Shown: one piece after another, positions 45,958 to 58,465 of the stretch | How the letters are laid out: every line of letters begins with the position of its first letter | How positions within the stretch are numbered: position 1 is the stretch's first letter | Source of the DNA: Eimeria necatrix | Lineage: Eukaryota > Apicomplexa > Conoidasida > Eucoccidiorida > Eimeriidae | DNA: 64,000 nt | Direction of reading: 5' to 3' | NCBI RefSeq assembly: GCF_000499385.1 | Contig: NW_013654309.1 | Span: 62,001 to 126,000 of the forward strand | Translations under genes and position numbers: made by a program | The notes under the pieces: generated by a model | What the model was told of the DNA's origin: nothing | Databases searched by the model: none | Seen by the model: the letters and a program-made list of their open reading frames with translations, nothing else

Positions 45958-48130
45958 TCAACCCTGTCTGTGGGCCAGTGAAGCTACGGCTCTGGAAACA
46001 TCGGCAGTGAAGGTTAGTTTTCTCGTGCATCGGCCCACAAAGATGAACTCGTTAGTCTCCGACAGCAAACAACCCACTTCCTGCGTGAGACAGAACCGTT
46101 GCACAAAGGAAGAATTGCAACTGGGCGAAGCAGGCGCACAACGGTTTATCACTGAGAAAAGTAGCCCAGCGTGCACTATAAGCCGCAGCCGCTACACATT
46201 GATGGGTGTCCACATCAGATTTTACTTTCTTCTGGCTTCTTGAATATTGCACTCAATAAAAAGATAGCTTGCGACTGCACTGTTTTGCCGCCGCGACGAT
46301 GCCATGGTGCTGGTCCACGAGTCATTGAATATGTAAAAACACCCACATGAACTTGTACGAAGAGTGCTAATACTGCAAACAAGCCACTTCACGTCATTTC
46401 TACAAAAACATGGCGTCGCCAGCTACCAAGCACGCACCTGCGCAAAGGAGCCCTCAGTGCCAACAAGCACGTCGTAACAAATGTCCTGCAGAGAAAAATA
46501 CGAACGCAAATGCTTCGCTTAATTCACATGGGAGGCACCGACGGCCTCGCAGCTCATCTTTCTTCGGCTTAGCAAACAACTGTATCCTATCTGCAGAGTG
46601 CACACCTCGCTTCGAAGCTTGTAAGCAGGTCCGAGGGCCACTGTTTTTCTCTGCGATGTATCTGTTTCCTCTGATGCCTCAGAGACAGCCTTTTCCTTCC
46701 TTTCAGCAGCGACTTCAGTAAGGAGCCGCAGGTGAACACGACCGCTGCGGCGAATCAGCAGTTGGCCGATACGACCGGACGGTAGGGCATGCAAAGGAGC
46801 CGGAGTGTTGCGTAAGCTGCTGCTGCCTGTTTTCACTTGCTTCTGTTCTTTTGTCGCTTGCTGGCCCTGTTTGCTCTCCGACTGCTGCGACTCTTGGGCC
46901 TGCATAGCTGAGATGTCCAAAGGCGGAAGAAGCCCCGGGAAACAAAGGTGAATAAACTCCCTAGAAAATCGCACGAAGCAGCAACGCAACAACACAACAG
47001 TCACAAAGCTCAGCGCACACAGCAGGAGCTGGAGGATCTGAGCTTGCGTCTCTAGAGAGGCCTTGCCTAGTTCTGAGTCTATGTGGCCCCTCAATATCAA
47101 ATATGCCTGTGCAGTACACGTGGCTGTGGTCTACAATTCAAGCTAAGGAGGGTCGTGCGAGAAACGATACGGCCTGCTGTCTTCTTCCAACCACTGCCCG
47201 CTGTCTGTACTTGCAAAATGATTCTTCAGGAGCAGTGAAGCTGGAGATTCATCACTGTTGTCTACCACAACTGTTCGTTGCGGGCTCTCCTCTTTGGTGT
47301 CTGTCTGCCGGTCTGTGGGTTCTGTTCGCCCCAAATGGTTGGGCGTTGAAGCTGCAGTGTCTATGCCCTGTAGCTCGTCTTGCTGCTGGTGTTGGCTGCT
47401 GCTGTGCAGCATTTTGAAGCCGCCCTCCTCCTTAACTTCCTGCTGCTGTGGTTGCTCCTGTGGGCTTTGCACTTGCTGATTGAAAGGGACCGTGATGGGG
47501 AGCAGCAGGTGACCTTGCGAATCGTCGGCAGCCAGTTCGCTCAAGCTGATTGAACGGGGTCCTTTCTTGTTGAGCTTTGCATTGCTGTTTGCCCCGTGCA
47601 GCCCCATCGTCGGAAGCTGCATTGGCTGTTTGGCCATAGACTCGCACGGGCGCCTTCCATCAACCCCAAATTTGGACCGGTTCGGGCGGTCGTGGCCCTG
47701 CAGGTGACAGTGAAAATGACAAGAAAAAAAATGCACCGTTTCGTCGGGTAAAAGATTGTGTCCTCGGCGATGAGCTAGGAAAATATAGCTGGGGTTTTTC
47801 AAGCCGCCATTTGCCTGGGGAAACGGTACGCACTTGGGAAGAGGGTTGTTGACTGTGCAGAGAGCGCAGCAAAAGAGCGTCCACGCTGAATCCAGATGCG
47901 ACGCTCGACGAAGTAGGTGCGGCTGTTGCTCCTGAAGTTGTCTCTTGCTTTACAGCTACGTTGGGCGTGAATTTAACGGGGACCCTGCTTGTGCTGCTGT
48001 CATTTACAGAGATTGAGGGCGCTAACGGGCGCGCAGACTGCTGTGTCACATGGTGCTGTGGCCTGAAAAGGCCAGGGCCCCTAGGGCCACGGAGAGACGC
48101 TGCTATTTGCTGTTGTTCATGCTGCCGCAT
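45958..48130 (-). CDS. POLR3D: RNA polymerase III subunit RPC4 (POLR3D/Rpc53)
   Basis: RPC4 pairs with RPC5 in a TFIIF-like heterodimer on Pol III and acts in termination and reinitiation in the nucleus. Five exons: 47834-48130, 47195-47697, 46606-46960, 46438-46485, 45958-46080; phases agree, 441 residues. The C-terminal signature is clear across three exons: GRIGQLLIRRSGRVHL (human GQVGKLLIRKSGRVQL), then DVLVGTEGSFAQ (human DVTMGTACSFLQ), then the FVGRCTRKLTFTAD ending (human VLGHVKHKLVCSPD). Exon 1 has RVPVKFTPNV, like the N-terminal KFVPN of the family. Exon 3 has EFIHLCFPGLLPPLD for the human EEELLFLQLPDTLP. Between these the sequence is Gln/Ser-rich linker, and the exon 2-3 join (GTGGTT donor) is the least certain. 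An in-frame ATG at 48190 would add 20 residues. Confidence 0.86.
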
Positions 48131-50538
48131 GGAAGAAAAGCTGCGGACTCTCACTGAATGCACACCAGACAGCCAGCGAAAGCATTGCATGCGCGCCAAA
48201 GAAAGAAACAACCTCCGCAGCTATATACCACGTTTTTCGTCAAACAAACACAGATGTACGCGCACCACACATTTTTAAGATTCGTAAGCTTAATCCGTAG
48301 TGATTGGGGGTCTTCGGAGAGGGCTGTCCACGGGGTACTTACAGGGCTCCTTCTTAATGAGCGGTCGGTGTTGCGGAGTATTCCCGCTACCTTCCATTGT
48401 CTTCCGCACACAAGAAACACCGACTTATGGTCCTTGTTCAGGAGCAGAGCTGCGATACAGGCAACAACGAAGGATTTCGCTCGGAAACACTGAACACAAG
48501 AGCGGCTGGAGTCGGGCTGGCCCTTGAACTGCGGGAAAGAGTAAGTGAGAACTTCTGGATGAGCCACTTAGGAAATCTTCAGTTCTTGCTTATTGCTTTT
48601 TAAGCTTAGCGCAACGCTTACTATAGCAGTAGTAATATTTCATCCCCTGTGGGGCAGGTGCATGCACGCCGACAGAAGCCTCGAAAGCTGAAACTTACAC
48701 GGAAATATGTGTTACATAGAGGTGTCCTGCTTTTGTAAATACCATATGATTCACAAACATATGTAGCATTATATTGGTCTCTTTCTTTTGCCCTAATGGC
48801 AACATTTCGCGCAGTTTATTCAATTGGCATCCAAAAACACACACACTCCACCGACCGCAGAAAGCCCCGATGGAGGGAGCACAACGCAGTTATAAATAGC
48901 AAAACCAAATATAGGTTTGAACTTAATATCGAAATCTCATCTATCGTCTCTCTTTTGGTGCTTAGTACGCTGGTTTCAGTCTGTCGTTTTGGGGACAAGA
49001 CATGAACGTATGTACCCCGGGTGCCGGAGAGAAACCAACTGAAGGCGTTTGCGGCTTTCCTCTCTCTGTATCAGTCACGCTGTTTGCATCTCAGTTTACT
49101 TATTTGGGGACATGTACGGGGCCACTGGGTGTGAACCGCTTCCGTACCGTGGGCAGCCACACAGGACAGCGTGAGGTCGCATCACGAACGCCATCACTGG
49201 GCACTTCGTTTTGAGTATATAATTGCTAAGATGCAGGGCCTCAAGAAGCTCACCAAAGATAAAATCGGGCCTTCCACTCAACCATCATCGACGCGCGATG
49301 TGGGCAGCAGGCTGAGTCAAACCATAAGGGCGCCAACGTAGAATTAAACTTCCGCGGAAGCCTGCCCGCGTCACTACTCAGCTTGGAGTTCTGCTTCCCA
49401 GGTTTTTCCTTCTACTCTTGAAGCAGAAGCAGAAAATATAATGAATCCTTACTCTATGCATGCTTGTGAATTTTTTACGTCGATCAGAGGACTGCTTTTC
49501 CAGCTGCGCAAATCGACTCACTGTTTTGGAATGCGAACGCAGAAACGACAACAGGAATACTGCATAGACTATGAAGCATATCGCCACTTCGCCTTTTTTG
49601 CCGGCCTTTTGCTGCATTCAAATGCACCGACGCCCACGAGTGCCGTTGAACTCGTCAAATGGTACAACACATACGGCGCAATTGATTTCGTATACAGGAT
49701 GCGCAGTAGCATAGTGCCTAGTTTCGGGAGAGATTCAGGGTTTATTCACAGCGGTGTTGAGGTGTTGTTGCACTGTGCTTTGCCCTAGCGGGACTTGGGT
49801 CTCTCAAGGGTGGAGGCATGGGGCATGGTTTTAGAGGACACTGTTTAAGTTGTCCATGACTGTTTATATCGTGAAGAGTATCTGTATGACTCGTACGGAG
49901 TGGCTTCGATGCATTTTTGTGCAGGTATCTGACGCAGAAGGCCTACTGCGTACCGAGAGTACGTGAGCGCAAGCTGAGCACTGCATAAGCATAGGGATGT
50001 GTACCTTGGCCGTGCCTTGTAGTTTTGGGCGGATGGCGTAGGACTGAAAATTTGTGGAATTTTACGGCGTAGGTTCTCATTGTATGCCGACATGTTTGTA
50101 GCCCACGTAGGTGTTTCATCGCAGGGGTGGCCGGGTCTTTATTGTTCCTTTTGTTCAGGACCTGTCCCGGCCTCTTGTCCCACGTGTTTACACGACTTTA
50201 GTTCACAACCTAATCCTGGATTCATGCGTCGAGGTGATTCATGTTACACTGCCTGTTTTTGGACACAATGTAGTGCAACTAGTGGGGCGGTTGCTCAGAA
50301 TGGGACATGCAGCGTCTTCTTTGTTTGGTGCATGCCATGCATGCCTTTAAAACTGTGCCCGTGAGAGGCAGGCCGGGTGCATTCAAAGCCCGCGGACAAA
50401 CATACACCAAATCTATACCCCGGTCCACATCGTGCTCATTGTAAAGTATGCCTCACATGCAAGGCTTCCTGTGAAAAGAGGACGCTAGAAAAGTGAGAAT
50501 ACTGTTCCTGGCCGTAAGAGTTCGTCACCGTGTGCTCC
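48131..50538. other. Intergenic, about 2.4 kb
   Basis: Contains the RPC4 promoter at its left end. A plus-strand frame from an ATG at 49441 (115 codons) and a minus frame at 48350-48567 have no recognisable product or splice support. Nothing else is seen. Confidence 0.5.
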
Positions 50539-51495
50539 CACATTACCTCAGGTCGTACAAAACTCCACGAATGGTCTCCAGCTTCTGCCGAACAAGTTCT
50601 TTTTGCTGTGGGCGTGGCGGGACTTCGCACTCGATTTCGACGTCAGGATGAGAGCCACCCCCTTCTGACATTCTAAAGCGGCAGTCTACTTGCAGGCGCG
50701 TTTTTCACATTTGCCTTGCGTCCGAATTCAAAACGACAGCAGTGAGACTTCCACGCTGGAGAGTTGAGTTCATTAATCACAAACAGAGTGCCGATTAGGT
50801 ACGTCAGTCAACCGTGTAAAGCCAGGATCCTGCTGGCTGTAGCATCCGCCTGCTGACGAAGTGCTTGCACCCACATGTTCCGCGTCGGCTTCGTGAAAAA
50901 ATAGTTCAATAGGTGTTCCCAACAAAAATTACGCCCATGAGCACGAGTGCAGCGGCATCTGCAGGGAAGCAATCTAACCCTTTTGGACTTCGGACATTTG
51001 GAATAATCATCAGTTTTTGCTGAAGCCGACCAGGCACCTTTTGGCGATCACCGGGTGTTCGGGTGCAAATGGCGCACAGGCAAACAGCCGAAAATTCTAG
51101 AGCACTCTTACCGAGTTCGGTCAGTCCTAGCTGTGTCTTCGAAACAATGCCACGCGACTAGTGGCGTAAACGAGGCAGACTGATTGAGCACACTACTGGT
51201 TCATTGCTGCTTGATTCCTGCCCCATTGAATGGTTTCGCGATGCAGCCTGGCTACTGCCTTCGATGACTCTAGCAGGTTCCGGTGCTGCGGAGCGCGCGT
51301 ATTGCAGCACCTAATGGTTGTGCTCTACACATTTAGTGCCTATTCAGCGCTGCAATACTTGCGGTCACGTTCCATTCAACGGGCGTGCAAACCACAAGCA
51401 GCAACCGAACCTTCTAGAATCCTGGAGCTGAGCAGCCAAACAGCAGCGCGCTGGACTGCATCGGCAAGCACTTCCACGATGCTCTTTAGAGGCAT
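50539..51495 (-). CDS. Candidate multi-exon gene of unknown function
   Basis: Three coding-like pieces lie in order on the minus strand. A frame from an ATG at 51495 reads as an amphipathic helix (MPLKSIVEVLADAVQRAAVW) to a possible GTTCGG donor. A piece near 51200-51300 reads QHRNLLESSKAVARLHRET. A piece about 50539-50671, after TTTAG and ending at a GTAATG donor, reads SEGGGSHPDVEIECEVP then QKELVRQKLETIRGVL. Phases between them could not be reconciled, so the exon joins are not given and the true limits may differ. I recognise no family. Confidence 0.3.
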
Positions 51496-52123
51496 TGATG
51501 AGTGACATACAAAGAAACTGCACCCTAGTATTCTGAGGCCCAAGGCTCTGAAAGCTGCATTCAAGGAACGTGCATGTGGTTGGCACCGCTTGGCTCTGTT
51601 ATATCCTCCCGTTGTTGAGGCACAGGCCACAAGCACAACGACGAATATTGGATAGGCTGGGTTCTTCCTCAACTGTGAAGATGATTCGTGATGCAAAGAG
51701 ACTCACTTATCAAGCATGCCCTCCACATCCGGTGCTAGGGTACGAACCTTTAGCAGATCTCGTCCGCCCAACATAGGGGCTTAACGCGGCACAGGCGGAA
51801 CCCTAATTTATGCTACAGAGAATATCCAAGTAAAGTACTATTCCTTTCAAAACAGTAAAGCTCTGGTTTTGAACAGTGTTCCCCGACACCACCATTTACT
51901 CTACCCATTCCTAGTTCTGCACTACTCATTCGCGGAATAATTCCCAAGGATTGCAGCTTTGGTGATGAAAGTGTCAAAAATCACTCTAAAATGACAGTAT
52001 CAGGGAGCTTCATTTTCTGTTATATAGTGCACCCAGCGCAGCGCCAACAATAATATGGAAGAAGCGCCCACAGCGATTTGAAGAACGAGAGATGGTAGCC
52101 AATTAAAGCGACACCACGCGGCA
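51496..52123. other. Intergenic, about 600 b
   Basis: Lies 3' of SSRP1. Only short overlapping frames are present, none supportable. Confidence 0.5.
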
Positions 52124-55100
52124 TCACTTCCTGTGCTTTTTCTTTTCCTTTTTCTCCTTCTGTTAAAGAGGCCGCACATGGCAAACAGCAGAAACAATGC
52201 CATTCCATCGGATCAAACACGTGCTTTAGGAGGGCATGCGTGAATAGGAACAGTACGAATTGCCTACCAGGTACATCACTGCAGCTCACGCTTTTTACAA
52301 CAGACGAAAATCTGACGCAATAGTAGTGATCAATGCTACAATGAACGCTGCCTTTGCGTAGGCAACTGTGCTTATACGGAATGTAACCGTTTACACCCTC
52401 ACTTTGTGTTTGTGTTTCCGTTTTTTCTCCTTTTCGCCGTCCTCATTTGACTCCGCAGCACTGGCTTCGCTTTGTTCGTCGTCCTCCTCTTCTTCAAAGT
52501 CTTCGTCTGCAAACGTGTGCCATGAGGCACCTGCTTGTAGGCGTTATAGCAGTCTCTACACACCACGCGGCTTATACCCATTGCGCATTGCCATTCAGTA
52601 GCTGAATGCAATGAACTGCGTTCATATAATTTAAAATAATGCGACTAAAACACAGAGAATCACTTCCAGCTACTTCTCAGGAGGACTAAGTTGTAACCGC
52701 ACCAGTTTCGGACTCTTCTCCACCATAATCGTCATCGTCTTCATCTGTTTGAATTTCTGCTTCCTGCAGGCCACCAGTCCTTGGTGCATTTCCTTTTTCG
52801 ACGTTCTTGATGCGAATTCCTTTTTGCGTCAGGAATTCAACTAAGGGCTGTGACCACACAGCGGAACGTAGCATACATCCTAGCAAAGGCACGATTAAGC
52901 GCACCTACGGCGACTACTAAATCAGAGACACAACAATTCGTTGCGAAATAAAACCACAGGCTTACGCTGTACTCGTTGCGGTCAATGGAAGTAAACTCGT
53001 GCTCCACCCCTCCACGGCAAGAAACTGTGAATGCAAAGAAACGATTGGTCGTGCTGGCGCCGGTGCGGCTAAATTCTACACTGACCACATCTTCAAATCT
53101 GAAGGGAACGCACTCACGTCACATGGAAGATGCGGTAGTTTGGCGCGAAATAAGTAAGAGGATGCATGCTTTGCAGGTCACCAGCACAATACAGCGATTA
53201 AAAGCCAAGCTGCACACCTGACAAATATAACAGGTTTGACGATGAACAAAAAAGATCGATTAAGTGGATACAAATGGCCGCTTTGTGCTCGGTAGCTGCA
53301 AGTTATTCCATATTGGTTCTTGACGCTCTTGAAATCTCCAGGGACAATTACGCTCTTCCCGATTAGGGACTTCAAAATGCGCGTAATTACATCGAACGTT
53401 TTTCCTGAAGGGAAGAGCGACAACAATGGGCTGCAGGCGAACGGTAAGAGGGAAAAAACGAACCACTCTGCGCGTACTTTGTACCGTCGAGGGCCTGCTC
53501 AAGATGCACATATATTACGAAGTACTAGTAAATACCCTCTAGCTGCTTTTCGAGTCCCTTCTCCTTTAGCTCCGCCTCCTCCAGATTCACTTCAGCCGAA
53601 GTTACGTTCTCGCTGTCAAACTGCATCACGACGAAGGGGTAAGATGTCTGTCCTTGTCTCATAGCATTATCCAAAGACAGAATGAAGTTGACGTGCGGAG
53701 AATTCGGACGAGGCACGAGGAACATTCTGACAGTCACACCTCATAACAAAAAGGGATAGACTCAACAGAGGGCCAACAAAGTGAACAACTAAGCAAAGCA
53801 TGGATATATTTCAAGTGAATACTCCTACGCGAAGGCATTTCTATGCGCGTATACACACAAGCAAAACGTACCTGTTGATGTTCGTGTAGAGAATTGTGTA
53901 GTCGTACGACTTCCCATGAAACTTCAATGCACGGCGACCGATGTCGATTTCATAGCGTCCCCTTGGCACCAACAGAGGCACATCGTTCAGAAGAGCAATG
54001 CTTTCCATCTTCGTTTCAGCGACGCCGCTTTTCTTCACAAGCTTCTGCAGATCAGGCACCACCGATCCAGGGGCAGATACTGCATTTGAGACGCACTAAA
54101 ACCTTTGTTCACTGGAACCTCAACAGGAAAGAACAAGGTGGTATCTGTTTGTATCTCCTTCACGCAGCACATTATACAAACAAAACAGGAAGGACCATAA
54201 AGTGTGCAGCATACAGAAAGGCTAAAACGAACCTCCTTCAGGTTCTGAAGATGGCTGTCCGTTTCCTCATCGCCCGTCGCCGGCTGGAACAGCCGAATCT
54301 CTAAAAGCATATCTTCTGATTGATCCCTTGAAAAGTAACACACGAAGTTAACCAAGTAAAGACAGAGTAAGGCAAAACAAAGCATATTAGCCGCAGTAAG
54401 GGGAAGGCCTGACGGCTACACGACGGGGAGAAGGCAGCATTGGACACACGCCGCTCATGCGCTGCCTTAAGGCGCTCATTTTTTTAATATTTGTACTACC
54501 CTTCAATGCCGCTACTGAAGACGCGCTGATTCGGAGGGATTAGTGAACTTATCATGGCTATGTAACGGATGAAATGCCCTCAAGCAGAAGAGATATTTCT
54601 CCCCAAACACCGTACTCACCTCGTGTCATCTTGCACAAGCTCAATAGCCAAGTCATTTTTTGATGGTGTCGTAACCTGGGCAATGTCTTGAGCATTTACT
54701 TCAAATGCGGGGCAGCCGTTCACTGAAACATTCAAATTGTTTCCTATGAACCAAAAGGCGCAGCGTCACCCAAAAGCATTTCCCTAACCTTAGGTAACAA
54801 AGCCTCCATTTGAATTGCTTCCGTAAGGCTCTAGTTCGGCTGTACCTAGTCCGTCAAAAGTAAAAGCATAAAAGAGAACCGCAGCATACCATCCATGGAA
54901 ACATCGCCCCAGTGCCAGCCCAAATGCGCTATGTTTTTGGTCTGCAGTTGGAGCTTAAAGTGATCAGAAAAGTGCCGACGGATGTCCTCATAGTTCTGCG
55001 GAAACCGGAAGCACCAAAAACGGTAAAAACACTGAATACCAGCGCTACTGCTGCCCCTGGGCTCCAGCAGTTTTACTTAATGGAAAGTGACGAATCAAAC

Positions 55101-55620
55101 GGCGCCAGGGTAAAAGATAAACCCATGGCTGCATGCTGTTCTGAAAAATCACATCTGGCGTCCTTGACCTACCTTTTTGTGAAAACCATCAAAGATGACG
55201 ATGCTGTCATTTCTGTGAGGACCGAGGACGATCTTGAGTTGATACTGGTCAGCCCCACAGTGTATCCACTGTGCGTCTGCAACATCTGAGCTTTTGTACT
55301 GATAAACTTTCCCATTCCTCCTATTTTTCCATCCGAAAATCTCCCCACTCATTTTAAAGAGGCCCTATGGGGTACGCCTCACGTAAACACAGCCAAAAAC
55401 CTTGAATTGAAAACAGGTGCTACTTCTTCAGGAGTCATGATATATAGAGAATATGTAGGGACATTTTTAGCTCCCAAAGTGCCATACGCGCAATATGTAC
55501 TAATTGGATAACGCCCAAGCAAGCACAGCAACTTACGGGGTCGTTCCTTCCCAAGCCGCGAATGTTTGCTACCGAGACGACCGGGCCACCAGGGCCGGCC
55601 GGCGGAGCGCCTTGAGACAT
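52124..55620 (-). CDS. SSRP1: SSRP1, small FACT histone-chaperone subunit, no HMG box
   Basis: Partner of SPT16 in FACT, which moves H2A-H2B during transcription and replication. Twelve exons: 55537-55620, 55173-55364, 54890-54995, 54620-54743, 54229-54326, 53872-54079, 53536-53726, 53218-53404, 52966-53098, 52703-52847, 52403-52506, 52124-52159; phases agree, 535 residues. All core domains match. The N-terminal PH-like part reads GWHWGDV and AFEVNAQDIAQVT; the middle reads LLVPRGRYEIDI, LKFHGKSYDYTILY, ILSLDNAMRQGQTSYP and YRAQSGHLYPLNRSF; then come FTSIDRNEYS and FLTQKGIRIKNV. An acidic tract and a Lys-rich tail split over two exons (KKRKHKHK, KEKKEKKKHRK) end the protein. The HMG box of animal and plant SSRP1 is absent. 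The donor after exon 5 (GTTTTA) is weak. Confidence 0.95.
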
Positions 55621-56464
55621 TTCTGTTTGTTGTCTGGATTCTGCACTGTATGAGGCTTTGTTGAGCTAGAACGCGGGGAGCCTTGTTCCCACACAATCGA
55701 GGGCCGCACGGAGGCTGCCCGCAGACGCGGGGAATAACAACTGCAATATTTGAACCCACCAATAAACAAGAGCTCGAGAACAAGTGGGCGCCACCGCTTA
55801 TGTGTTTAGACAGAAGGATTCGAAGGGGGTGATATATGCTCCGATTGTTGGGGCTTAATGCATGCAAGAAGGTGGTTAGGAAAGTGGGATTGCACACACA
55901 ACCCAAATTACGGGGCAAATAAAAACTTCATTGTGTTATGCAGTCCTAAAATTCAAACAAAGTACTGTCTTGTTAGGGTGTGCTTTATTCTAATCATTTG
56001 GCAAGTGTTTGCTCTGCGTAGCTCATTTCCTGATAAGACAGCGGGCTGTAGCCGCAAGATTTCGCTCGGCAGTGCATTGCGCTCGCCAAAGCGTTGAAAT
56101 ATTATGATTTCACGAAATTACACATGTCCATGAATGCAATGGGAACCCGCTGCTAGAATTTGTTCCTCAAAAAAGTGCTGATTTTCATGGACGAAACGTC
56201 CAAAATGAGTACTGCGTGGTAAAGCTATGCGGAACCAGTATATCTAGTTCCGATGCAAAGACAAAGTACAAGCAATTGTGGAGTAAGTAAATGCTGCCTA
56301 GGCAGTAGACAGCAGAAATATGGCTGATAGCTTTGTGCAGGCACACACGGAAGGAGGAGGGAGGGGTAAAAGGGTCATAAAGTGCTCTAAAGTGCTCTAG
56401 ATGCCCTTTCATCACCAGTGAGAGCTAGGCATATCTCTTTTCGTAGTTCTGTGTTCTGCTTTAA

Positions 56465-56467
<3 letters not shown>

Positions 56468-56501
<34 letters not shown>
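56468..56501. repeat. AT dinucleotide microsatellite
   Basis: An uninterrupted alternating A/T run of about 34 bases, the only long dinucleotide repeat seen in the window. It lies in non-coding DNA and is likely length-polymorphic. Confidence 0.95.
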
Positions 56502-56503
<2 letters not shown>

Positions 56504-58414
56504 AAAGCTGCCCTTTCTGAGGTCGGCACTGATGCAGAGGACCACGACTTCGGTGGTAACTGCTGCCGTCAAGAACCACCAACACTGTTGCGATCAAGAT
56601 CTTGTTTAGGTTAATGAAGCAGTTCTCTATGGTCCAACAATAAATTATATAACAGATTCATACTGAACCCCCAAAAGGCCCAAAGGGACTGTTCTTCTGG
56701 CGAAATGCTGGCCCTCCTATTAAACCTGTTTGGTCCTACGCCCTAGTTCCTCTTAACTATAGGCACCAACATGAGATTTCTCTGGCCACAGGAGAGCAGC
56801 ATACTTAATTTCAAGCTGAATCGCGAAGCATGTAACCCGCATATTCATTCACCTTTAGCGTAATCCTGGAAAAGGCTGCTGACTCTTCTAGCACTTTGCG
56901 TCATCTGCAATTGTGCTGCACTTATTTGGCGATATGAGTGGACGAAGATATACATAGTTTATTCGTTGCACATGGCAGTACAACTCTTCCGGCTAGGCGA
57001 GATTGAGTTCGACTTTTCGCCGTTCTGCGCTTTTCCTCTGCTCTGCACCCAAAAGCAGGGGGCTGGTTAGCGAAGTTTACTCCACCTCAAGGTTGCTTTG
57101 ATAAGCAAAGTAAAAGAGCTCCAACGCAGCCTTCAGGTTAGTGGTGAACATGTTTTGGCTGTTTTCCCTTAGAAGATTTTCCTGGGGCCCTGTAGGGTAC
57201 AGGTGAGCCTTCATTGGCGATGAATGCAAATTCATAACGCAGGCATAGTAGTTGTCACAGCATCTTAATTTTTTTAAAGGCTTCTTGTGCTGGCATACGC
57301 TAGACTGTTAGCCTAGTAGCCGTGTACCTTCATTTCTACGCCTATGCCTTCTCCGATGTGCATTTATTTTCATACTCTGAGCACGGATATGATGGAAAAA
57401 GGCTTCCAAATTGCATAGGGGCAAAATGCATCTGCAGGCCCTTATATACGGCTCTAGCTTTTGACCCTGTGCATGAATACTAGTACTCACTGACGCTGTT
57501 TTTTCCGCCTGCTGCGTCCAGTGGCACTCTCAAAGACAAAAATACACAGTGAAATGATTCCCTGAATGATTTCATTACCAGGCAGCTTCAGCCGATTAGG
57601 GGTTCTCGGCTTTTTAGTCAGTAGGTAGTTGGTGTAGTGAGCTTGTAGTGCGCAGCAGTACAATGTTGCACCAGTACAATCCCAAAAGACTGTAACACTT
57701 AATAATCTACACGTGAATCATTCTCTGAAAGTTTGTAGCTGGAGAAGCCTAGCTCTTGGAGCAGGCGTAGCCTAGGGAGCGTGCGTGGCTGGAAAGCCAA
57801 GGATTGGGGCTGGCTGTGCCACCGGTGCAGCGTGCAGGGACACAACCATACCGGGGGAAACTTAGGGTCTCCTATTCAACTCTCCTTCTCTTCTGGTCTC
57901 AGAGAAACTAGGGGAGAAGCAGATTTAAATACTTCGCCCTTTAAGGGTCTATTTGGGCTTCTTGACCTATTGGGTTTCAAAGTACTTATGCAACGAGAAG
58001 GGAAACCATTTAGGAGTGAGGCAAGGAGGCGCTCACTACAGAGCTAACCCCAGCTCAGCTCCTACCGGTTTCTGCCAATCTGGCTAAATAGACTCACATG
58101 TATATCAATACTGAGTAGACACTGCCTACGCATTAGAAGAGTCCAAACAACATCGATGAATATCCATTTTTGTCAGAGAAAAGCTGCCTCTACCAGGAGC
58201 CCTTTTCCACTGCGTCTGAGTGTGCTGCGCACTGCAGGATGAATTCCTCTTGCCAGCCCCGAACCGTGGACCTAAATGCAGAGCACGCTAAGCCTGATCG
58301 CTGGAGTACGAAGTGCTTTTGCGTGGCAATTATTTATACTAATTACGCCACTCAAAATACTACGAATTATGTATCCCTGAAGGCAACTCCTGGACTACAT
58401 TTTAGTGCTGCGCA

Positions 58415-58465
58415 CTTGCTGCTCGCTGCGCGAACTCTAAGTGAGTTCGCGCAGCGAGCAGCAAG
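58415..58465. repeat. Perfect inverted repeat, 23 bp arms, 5 b loop
   Basis: Left arm 58415-58437 and right arm 58443-58465 are exact reverse complements, separated by taagt. The arms are GC-rich (cttgctgctcgctgcgcg core), so the hairpin would be very stable. It lies in a gene-poor stretch and is unrelated in sequence to the hairpin at 15340. Confidence 0.95.
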
